Shown here piece after piece: positions 56,601 through 64,000 of a stretch of DNA of 64,000 nucleotides. Made by a program: the position numbers and the translations under genes. Numbering within the stretch: position 1 is the stretch's first letter; every line of letters starts with the position of its first letter. Location: positions 56,647,666 to 56,711,665 of the forward strand of contig NC_080407.1 of assembly GCF_030265065.1 (NCBI RefSeq). The letters are read 5' to 3'. Origin of the DNA: Corythoichthys intestinalis (taxonomy: Eukaryota; Chordata; Actinopteri; Syngnathiformes; Syngnathidae). The notes beneath the pieces were generated by a model. The model was given only the letters and a program-made list of their open reading frames with translations, was not told the origin of the DNA and searched no databases.

Positions 56601-56751
56601 GAGCGAGCTAGCGGGGTGGAGGGATTTGTCTCCTCTGGTGCCCATCACGACACTCCTCTCTTTAAAGCCCGGCTCCGCCGCGCCCCCGCCCCCTCGCTCC
56701 CCCTCCGACAAAAATTCTTTCCTGGGCTACCTTGGCCTGACGCCTTTGTGA
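53680..56751 (+). CDS. znf827: ZNF827-like C2H2 zinc-finger protein, short form
   Basis: ZNF827 recruits NuRD and acts at telomeres and in genome maintenance. Eight exons join in phase to 572 residues: 53680-53857, 53922-54116, 54521-54913, 54981-55041, 55118-55170, 55653-55695, 55774-55953 and 56136-56751. Exons 1-3 each end in a module of the type DVSTKTASDLLIRLS, matching mammalian DISVKMASDFLMKLS. KVKEEEES and KTEH resemble its KxEE sumoylation-like sites. Five C2H2 fingers follow: CHVCGFETDG, CCVCDYST, CRICQRSF, CERCGHLT and CQLCPYSA. The tail is Ser/Pro-rich. The N-terminal half with three fingers (human 1,081 residues) is not found upstream, and an in-frame stop precedes ATG 53680. Intron 6 is GC-AG (ACAG then GCAAGT). 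AATAAA lies at 57717. It lies between reeld1 and otud4, as expected from human 4q31. Confidence 0.82.
54165..54240 (-). repeat. tRNA-like relic in znf827 intron 2
   Basis: The minus strand reads TGGCTCGGTAGTCAGCACGC (box A-like) and, some 35 bases on, GTATTCAAATCCTGG (box B-like). The stems are poor. It resembles the head of a tRNA-derived SINE or a decayed tRNA, not a working gene. Confidence 0.4.
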
Positions 56752-58204
56752 ACGAATGTCTTCTCCTTCTGCTGACTTGTCGACGGATGGATGTAAAGCT
56801 CCTTCCCGCCGCCGCGTGCCAGAATGTCAGTTTATTGACGCGGCGGACCCCGTCGACATCGCCCGCCGCCTGCTTTTTTAGCCAATGGCCCGCCCGAGCG
56901 CTGGATAGCAAAGCACGTGACTCCCTTTCTTATGATTATTATTATTGCTACTAAGTATGTGTTGTTCTTCAGAAACTGCCAGCTTTGTAAAGCATCGCCA
57001 TCTTCACGACAATGAAGTTAATGGACCAAAAGTGTAAATAATCCCCTTTATTCATGAGCACCTTCATTTTAAAAAAATTTTGTTTGAACACCCACAGCTA
57101 GCGATCATTCGCAATTAATGTGTGGGAGGCACCAATCCGCTTTTTACTGGAAAAAAAAAAAAACAAAAACCGACCAAATATTTTGACCAATGAAAGTTGA
57201 TCTCTTTTTTTCTCTGGGTTTTCTTGCCGTCCACATGCCGACGCCGTACGCACAGAATGCTCTTTGCCCTTATGAGCTACTATATACTAGCCGCATCTAC
57301 CAATGTCTTTGCAGGCAACATTTTTGGAACGACACCTGATATTGGTGCGTCCTTAATATGATTATTGCCAGAATGATCTGCATGATAATGTACCTTTTTT
57401 TGCCAAACCAAATTGAAATCCACATTCCAATGTTTTGGCTAGTTTTGCTTGCTCAGTAATTGTGTTGACAAAGATTCTCTTTCTAATCTTTGTGTTGTAC
57501 ATAGCGGCCCACGTGCACTTTGTTGGCTCGCTCATGCAAAAACGGACTCGCGATTTGCGCTTTTTTACATCGATATCATGGCACAGGAAGATTGTTTGGG
57601 TCGCGCGGCTGTCAATCGCTTCTTCACGAACCAGATCTCCGATCGGGCAGAGCTAACGGATAGTACCGTGAAGAAAGTTGTTTTGGTATCCTCTGCCGCT
57701 TTGCTCTTGCTTGACCAATAAAGTTTCAGTTCAGCAGAGCGACACCTCCATCTTGGTCTCGTAGAGCTCTTTTTTTCGTGCGGAAATGATCACGAGCAGT
57801 GTCCGACCGTATGACGGGAGGACACGTTGAAAAAAGAAGTGGCAGGCATGAAGGTCAAATTTCTCACTGAGCAGTGCACGCACACACGAGTGGGAGGATG
57901 AGTGTCAATCGCCACGAGCGCTGCCCCCCCCCCCCCTCCACCCCGCTTTGGTTGCCAGGGTTACCTGGCCTGTTGTAGCCGCGGGAGCTAACAAACAGGG
58001 TCATTATTAGATTTCACTAAATGAAAGGAGAAGGCGGATGATGGGGGTGAGAAATCAGTGCATTTGGCACCTTGAGTAGGGATTTCACCCTTTCACGTAC
58101 AAATCACGTACAGGGTATTCATTCAACTCATCGGCTGCCGTTGACAGTGCTAGACGTCCGATCCATTTTGACTGGGAGGGAGAGGCAAATGAACGAACAT
58201 TAAA
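56752..58204. other. znf827-like 3' UTR and spacer
   Basis: The 3' UTR probably reaches the AATAAA at 57717-57722. A 47-codon frame (57578-57721, MAQEDCLGRAAVNRFFTNQI) ends at that signal; I recognise no family and treat it as chance. A copy of the GACGTCC repeat lies at about 58120-58190. SMAD1 and MMAA, which sit between ZNF827 and OTUD4 in human, are not seen. Confidence 0.45.
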
Positions 58205-58839
58205 TACCGTATTGGCCCGAATATAAGACGGTGTTTTTTTGCATTGAAATATGACTGAAAAAGAGGGGGTCGTCTTATATTTGCGGTCTAGACATTATAC
58301 CCAGTCACGACTCTAGATGACGCCAGATATCATTGAAGCGATGTTCTTTTATGACAGATCTCAGCTACTCTCCCCATTCACGACGCTAGATGGCACCAGA
58401 TATCATTGAAGCGATGTTCTGTCATGTCAGACCTCAGCTACTAGTTTAACCAGTTTGCATGATTTTATTGCAGTGTTTTTCCTTATTCAGATTCGTTTCA
58501 AGACTACAGTTAGACTTCACATTGAATGCAGTTATTGCAGTTTTGTTATCACAATAGATTGGTTTATTTACCTTTCAAAAACCAGAAGCCATTCATTTAC
58601 GAATGTGATTGCACTCTAGTTAGCATATTTGAATGTTCAGATATTAAGATTTGAATGAGGCAAAATAACATGCCTTAGCTCTCAAATATATTGTTATAAT
58701 CATTTGTTTCAGATCTACTGTAATTATTTTCTGTATAAAAAAATAATTTGGTGTTCAAAAAGTCTTTTCACACTTGAGTCTTGAAAAAGAGGGTGTGGTC
58801 TTGTAATCAGGGCCGTCTTATATTCGGGCCAATACGGTA
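58205..58839. mobile_element. MITE with TACCGTATTGGCCCG ends and an internal duplication
   Basis: The perfect terminal inverted repeat TACCGTATTGGCCCGAATAT begins at 58205 and its inverse ends at 58839. The interior carries a 73-bp tandem duplication (about 58306-58378 and 58379-58442, each with ATATCATTGAAGCGATGTTC). It has no open frame. No matching target duplication was seen in the flanks, so the superfamily is left open. Confidence 0.8.
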
Positions 58840-59780
58840 CGATCATGAAATACTATGAAAAAAACAAACTTTAGAGTGTTACTTGGGGCCGTGACCAGGG
58901 GTGAAAGTGTTTCACAACGGGCCCTAACTGCGTTCCGGCATGAGATTTAAAGGCGCTATGATCCCGAAGACATGACGGCAACTGTCAAAACCCCATGTTT
59001 AGAAAAAAAAAACCTGCCTGCCACACACGCATCTCCAATAAGACTAATGTCAGATTTACATACACAAGTGTTGACACGTGTCTAGCATGATCCGTTTCGA
59101 CCGATATTTATTTATTGATTCTACGTCGTTCTTCCCAGCGTCTCTCTGTATCTGACAAGTTGCGTCGCCCTGCACGTGCAGGCAGCAAAAACATAAAAAA
59201 CCCAACTCCGCTGTCTGTTCCATTGGCTGACATACTGACGTGCGATCAGCATGGATAGTTAGCTCTGATTGGTTCAAATGCACGTTTTTTGGAATAACAG
59301 ATAGAGGGGGAAAAAAACCAAGCTTGATTTAAAGGGGCAATGCAACAGAAAATGGATCAGATCTTTAAGAGAAAGGAAATAGTTGATGAGGTTTATTTTA
59401 TTTTATTTGGGAGGTTCAGAAGATCTTCCATGTTAATGTGCACTTTGAAATTCTTTTTGTTCATTTATGGAAGGCTACTTATTTATTTCCTTAAGATAAA
59501 AAAAAAAAAAAAAGTCAACGTTTGCTTTGTCTTCAAAATATATCCCATTTCACTGCGCATAATGTAAGTCATTCGTACTTATTTTTTGTTAAACTTACAT
59601 CTTATGTCAAAAAAGGTCAATGTTTACATTCTTGTTTTTTTGTTAAACTTGCATCTTATTTCAAAAAAAGGTCAGTGTTTACATTATCTTCAATTAGAGA
59701 GTACATCCTAAGTTCTTGGATGGTTAAAATGGAGGTTTTGCTTTTAGATTTGAAGAAATGAGGGAAAATAAAATTTAGAT

Positions 59781-60122
59781 CAGGGGTCCCCAAGCTTTTT
59801 CCTGTGAGGGCCACATAACTTTGCCCTTCTCTGATGAGGGGCCGGGGTCAGTTTGTAACAGAAAAGGTGCGACGATTGCAGGAGTGACTACATGTAAAAC
59901 TGTATTGTTTTTCAGAAAACCACAAAGTAAGTAAAATAATAATAATAACACTATTAATTAAATAGATAATAACCAAATAACCCTCTCTGGTTTCTTCACA
60001 GAAAAAAATCCAGGAAATAAAAAACACTATTGAAGAAAAATCAATAAATGAATAAATGGTCCCTGGTATTGTTCAGGGGGCCGGACCAAATGTGGAGGCG
60101 GGCCGCAGTTTGGGGACCCCTG
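59781..60122. mobile_element. Short hAT MITE nested in hAT copy 2
   Basis: The terminal repeats CAGGGGTCCCCAA and TTGGGGACCCCTG are perfect inverses, flanked by the perfect 8-bp duplication ATTTAGAT at 59773-59780 and 60123-60130. It is 342 bp, with no coding capacity. Confidence 0.93.
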
Positions 60123-60234
60123 ATTTAGATGGAATTTTGTAAATCGGTGTAAAAATACCATTTTGAAGGGAAATCACTTTCTCATTTATGCCTTGTTCCA
60201 GTGTAATGCAGTAGCCTAATGCACATGTGAAACC

Positions 60235-60540
60235 TTTCATTTTCCCAGCCGCTTATCCTCACGAGGGTCACGGGGGTGCCGAAGCCAATCCCGGCTAACT
60301 ATGGGCACGCCTTAAATCGGTTGCCAGCCAATCGCTGGGCACAAGGAGACCAATAACCATTCGTACGCACGGTCGTACCTAGGGACAATTTAGAGTGTTT
60401 GATCAGCCTACCCTCCATGTTTTTAGGATGTGCGGAGAAACCAAAAATCACGCAGGCACGGGGACAACATGCAAACTCCACACAGGAAGCCTGGGATCAA
60501 ACCCTTGATCTCAGAACTGTGAGGGGAACGTGCTAACCAC
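60235..60540 (-). repeat. tRNA-derived SINE-like repeat with (GT)n tail region
   Basis: The minus strand starts with a tRNA-like head (AGTGGTTAGCACGTTCCCCT and GGGTTTGATCCCAGGC as box B). It continues through GTTTGCATGTTGTCCCCGTG and AAACATGGAGGGTAGGC to a body ending CCGGGATTGGCTTCGG. This order is that of a very common fish short interspersed repeat. A (GT)n run adjoins its head at 60547-60584. Confidence 0.6.
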
Positions 60541-60544
60541 TGTC

Positions 60545-60546
<2 letters not shown>

Positions 60547-60584
<38 letters not shown>
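60547..60584 (+). repeat. (GT)n microsatellite
   Basis: About nineteen GT units lie in a row, adjoining the SINE-like insert in hAT copy 2. Confidence 0.9.
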
Positions 60585-60585
<1 letters not shown>

Positions 60586-61368
60586 CACCTGTTGTGTTTT
60601 ATTGTGTGTTATATTTATCACTGTGGCAAAAGAAGTTTTTTGCATTTCGGTGGTTTTAGGAGGTTTAAGCCCCTGAACTCACCCCCCCCCCCCCCCAATT
60701 AAAAAAGAAAAAAAGAAAAAAAGAAGGGTGCTCTGTGCCAAACTTGATATCAGTGAGTTCCGGCAAGAAATTCGAGCCACTTTCACCCCTGGCTGTTACC
60801 AGTGTAAATTCATTTTTATACATATGAATTGGCTTATTATTAAGATTGTATTCATTTATACATGTATTTATAATTGTGGATCATTTTTTGATTATTTTAT
60901 ATTTTCTTCAAAAATAATAATGTAATTTAAGGTTTCTTTAAATGACAATAAATCAATAAGGTAGAACGTTCGCCCTACATTAAAAATGGAAACAACAATC
61001 AATGACGTTCAATTGAAGCAACCAATTAGAGAAGGAAGCCTTCCCCCTCGCGTCCATATTGGTTGCGTTACTTCCGCGATTCCCTGTTTGGCGGGAATTC
61101 TTTGGCCGGAACTCGGAAGTGATGCACTTTTAAAAAGCGATGCGAGCGAGCGAGCTCAGTGACGGACAGGAAACGCCAAAGTTGACTTTCGCTTTCGTCA
61201 CGGCCAGTTTGACGAAGAGGCGGCGGCGAAGGAAGCGCTAGTTTTCCGGGAAACCAAAGTGAACGCCGTCATATGAACGACAACGAGTCCCCTTGAGGCG
61301 GACGTGGCGTGGCGTGGCGAGTATTCATCTTTACTGCGTTGCAAGTTGCTTTTCTAGTTCAAGCTAGA

Positions 61369-63792
61369 ATGAGCCGAGCCGGAAGCGTGAGCTGGAGAGA
61401 TTCGGAGACGCTCATGGACGACTACTTGGCCGCCCTAGGACTGCATCGGAAGCGGGTCGCAAAGGACGGCTCGTGCTTGTTCCGCGCCGTGGCCGAGCAG
61501 GTAGGAAGGCTGCGACAAAGACCACAATGTAGCAGTCTACGGCTTGTCGTGTGACGCCATTATGAGCAGGTCTTTTTCCCAACTGAGCAATTGTTGGATT
61601 CCGTGCTTTTCGAAAATGCATCTCAAAACTAGTGACTAAAGCAGTGTTTTTCAAGCATTCTGAGTCACGGCACGTTTTGACACTGGAAAAAACCGCGTCA
61701 CACCACAAATGAATACATTTCCAAAATGACTTTCTGTACAGTAGATTTGATGATGAGATCATTTCTCAATATTTATACTTACTCAGTGTGAAACTCGATC
61801 CTATTAAGATGATATCCTGGCTTCAACTCTTTTCAGTTGCTCTGTCTTTATTTTTTATAGCCATTAGGCTTAAAAGCTCAGAATGATCAGACAGGAGGAC
61901 TCCAACAATGTCTTTAACTGAATCCGGGCCGAACATCTAGCTGACAATAGCTTTGCAGGCAGGTAGTATTCATGTTTTTGCCATGGTGTGGGACTTTTTA
62001 GTTTGAACGACAAAGTAAGTGACTTTGAGGGCTTTCCCATTGACCTTTGTAGTTTTTCTCAAAAAAAGGTGCCCGTTATGCTGCGTTTTCACCAAGGCTA
62101 ACAAAATAGTCCATGGGCTTGTTTCATTTGGAGAGGACCTTTAAGCTCGCTTACCACCATAGCGCTGTTTGGTGGTAGTTTGTTTCGCGTTCAAGAACCG
62201 CTCAGATCTTCAGCCACGCTGTCCTCGACAATGTGCTGGAATGTAACACGGGTGGGGTGGACGGTCCTCGCATATGGATAAAATGGAGAGGACACTTTGG
62301 TGTATATCGACGCTTGAGTATAAGGGAATGATGTACACTAACGTGCTGGTGTCCACATTGTCGTGACCGGCTGAAAGCCAGAAATCCGAGCGGCCCCCGA
62401 ACGCGACACGAGCAATGCCTCGCTCATCTGCACCGGCCCGTAACCCTCTACGTTACGTACTCCTTCCTTCCTTCCTACTCCACCTCCGTTCGACGACGTG
62501 AACAAAGAAAAATATGATATGGGATCATTTCTCGCGGCACACCAGACGATAGTATGCCGAGGCACACCGGTTGAAAAACACTGGACTAATTACATTGAAA
62601 TCGGGTATGCGTTTTACCATGCGTTACCTTGGCAACAGAACCCCCTCCCCCAACGCTAAGGATGACCAAGCTGCTGTCATTAACACGGTGGCTGCCATTG
62701 ACATCCAATCCATTTGAAGTGGGAGGCATATGGATTGGACGTCTACTAGAGACAAATTCATTTCAGTTCAAAGCAGGAGGAAAAGAGCCGCACGATTGTA
62801 TGTGGGAATCCATTTTAGTATGCCTTTAAAGATTCCATCTCTGCTCAAGTATCTTCTCCTCGCAGGTCCGTCACTGCCAAAGCCTTCACGCGCAAGTTCG
62901 TGCCGAATGCGTCCGCTTCCTGAGGCGAAACAGAGCGAGTTACGAGGCGGTGAGTGCACGTTCAAAAAGCTTCGACGGTATCGCCGATTGTCAACTTCAA
63001 ACAGTCGTACAATAATGATGCGTTTAATGCTAATTTTAGGAAGTGTAATGATTTATTGCTAGCCATTTTAAGAAGGCCGAGCCTTGGCTTCTGGAGCTGC
63101 TTGTGTTGCTGCTGAATTTTTCTTGGTGTGCGTGTGCGTGTGCGTGTGCGTGCGTGTGCGTGTGCGTGTGTGTGTGAAGTTCATCGAAGGTGATTTTGAA
63201 TCGTACCTGCGTCGACTGGAAGACCCGCAGGTGGGGAATCGACTCGACGTGACCCAATTTTTGCTTCGGCTAACGTTCAATTCAGGTTAATAAACTTTAT
63301 TTATCCCTTGAACTTGTTTTTGCAGCAGTGGGCGGGCGAGGTGGAAATGAACGCATTAGCCATCATGTACAAGTAAGAAGGAGCTTATCTGCTGCAGTTT
63401 TGATCTTCTCAAAGCATTTCACTTTTTCTGTCCATACAGGAGGGACTTTGTGATCTTTCAAGAGCCTGGCCAACCCCCAGTGGACATCACAGGCAATAAA
63501 TTCAAAGAGAAGGTCTGTGCCATACATTCACATTGGCTTTAGTTGAACTTTTCTTTCTAGGTACAACCTAGAACTATTGTCTGGGACAAAAGAAAAAAAA
63601 ATGAACTCATCTATAAGTGTAGACAAAATGATGAACTCAAGACAACTATTTAGTCTCTTTATGACATACATTTGTACGCATCCAGTTAGACCTTTTTTCC
63701 CCCCCTTCAGGTCCAATTGTCTTTTCTGAACGGAAATCACTATGACAGCGTTTATCCCATCAGCCATATAAAGAACGCCGCGCTCTGTCAGT
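61369..63792 (+). CDS. otud4: OTU deubiquitinase 4, first six exons (partial)
   Basis: OTUD4 is an OTU cysteine protease of K48 and K63 ubiquitin chains and also scaffolds other deubiquitinases. The exons join in phase: 61369-61500, 62866-62949, 63180-63230, 63326-63372, 63440-63512 and 63711-63792. They encode the OTU fold with both catalytic motifs intact: [12 protein letters not shown] (Asp-Gly-Ser-Cys, nucleophile Cys near residue 38) and [10 protein letters not shown] (catalytic His). Between them, [17 protein letters not shown] matches the family's FIEGSFEEYLKRLENPQ. Exon 4 has a tandem acceptor (CAGCAG), so one Gln may be optional. Exon 3 has no pyrimidine tract but a GT/GC microsatellite. 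The rest of the gene (linker and C-terminal region) lies beyond the right edge. The start ATG is the first near the conserved region and follows a CpG-rich leader. Confidence 0.93.
61642..62583. mobile_element. hAT-type element in otud4 intron 1
   Basis: The ends CAGTGTTTTTCAAGC and GGTTGAAAAACACTG are near-perfect inverses. The flanking 8-mers GACTAAAG (61634-61641) and GACTAATT (62584-62591) match at six positions. It is 942 bp with no transposase. A TTCC run lies at about 62462-62475. Confidence 0.8.
62690..62752. repeat. Inverted pair of the dispersed GACGTCC-type repeat
   Basis: GGCTGCCATTGACATCCAAT with CCATTTGAAGTGGGAGG is followed by GGATTGGACGTCTACTAG in the opposite sense, forming a short interrupted palindrome in otud4 intron 1. 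Confidence 0.6.
63127..63177 (+). repeat. GT/GC alternating microsatellite at the otud4 exon 3 acceptor
   Basis: About 50 bases of GTGTGC-type alternating purine-pyrimidine sequence end only a few bases before the AG acceptor at 63178-63179, where a pyrimidine tract is normally found. Confidence 0.9.
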
Positions 63793-64000
63793 GTGAGTAT
63801 TTTCAACGTGCTACGGGAAGTACAGCTAAATACAAAGTGAATTGGTTCCAGGACCTTGTTTGTAAGTCGAAATGGTTGTCTGTCGAGCAGGATTTTCCAA
63901 TAAGAATACATTATAATTCCATTCATTCGTTCCACAGGCCAAAAACCCAGAGTATATCCTTAAGAAATAATGCTGGTAGTACTATTGCAAATAGCAATTA

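Larger units (their letters stand above)
58896..60791. mobile_element. hAT element, CAGGGGTGAAAGTG family, copy 2
   Basis: It has the same ends as copy 1 (CAGGGGTGAAAGTG and CCACTTTCACCCCTG) and shares interior phrases such as ATGACGGCAACTGTC and TACACAAGTGTTGACA. The target duplications GCCGTGAC (58888-58895) and GCTGTTAC (60792-60799) match at six of eight bases, so this insertion is older than copy 1. A smaller hAT (59781-60122) and a SINE-like insert (60235-60540) are nested inside. Confidence 0.88.

Noticed and set aside
57578-57721. A 47-codon frame ending at the znf827-like poly(A) signal
   Set aside because: It has no recognised family, no splice context and no repeat partner. It is in a 3' UTR; conservation would be needed to reopen it.

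Overview
The window is nuclear DNA of a compact teleost (percomorph-type) genome. The coding exons are spliced, the genes are recognisable vertebrate families with small introns, one tRNA gene is complete, and the spaces between genes are filled with cut-and-paste DNA transposons, mostly hAT and Tc1 types. I saw no retrovirus, LTR element or viral gene. A short repeat built around a GACGTCC core recurs across the window. My impression, which is inference only, is that it fits pipefish/seahorse-type genomes.

Layout, left to right. (1) 1-10.3 kb: the 5' half of rgs12 (minus strand; PDZ and PTB exons, the rest lies off the left edge behind a nested transposon) and complete msantd1 (minus). The human orthologues are neighbours on 4p16. 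(2) 12.4-34.2 kb: a deltex-4-like gene whose 3' exons are open but whose WWE exon is broken (minus), a tRNA-Ala gene (minus), ptprcap and coro1b in tandem (minus), and complete osbp (plus). The human counterparts lie on 11q12-q13. (3) 35.8-63.8 kb: ttc29 (plus), slc10a7 (plus), reeld1 (minus, tail-to-tail with slc10a7), a short znf827-like zinc-finger gene (plus) and the OTU-domain exons of otud4 (plus, running off the right edge). This block keeps the order of human 4q31, inverted and with intervening genes missing. The window therefore joins three blocks of conserved synteny.

I checked exon joins by hand for reading phase. The complete models come to 276 (msantd1), 488 (coro1b), 766 (osbp), 430 (ttc29), 341 (slc10a7), 612 (reeld1) and 572 (znf827-like) residues. 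The first five are near the length of their human counterparts. Three introns use GC-AG splice sites.

The genes do not form one pathway; they are ordinary host genes (G-protein signalling, Notch-linked ubiquitination, leukocyte signalling, actin, sterol transport, sperm flagellum, Golgi calcium homeostasis, deubiquitination). I found no new defence or mobile system. The points most worth attention are the decaying deltex gene, the shortened znf827 with repeated exon modules, the GC-AG introns, a decaying tRNA-Arg whose anticodon reads CCT, hAT elements dated by intact 8-bp target duplications and nested in one another, and the dispersed GACGTCC repeat.
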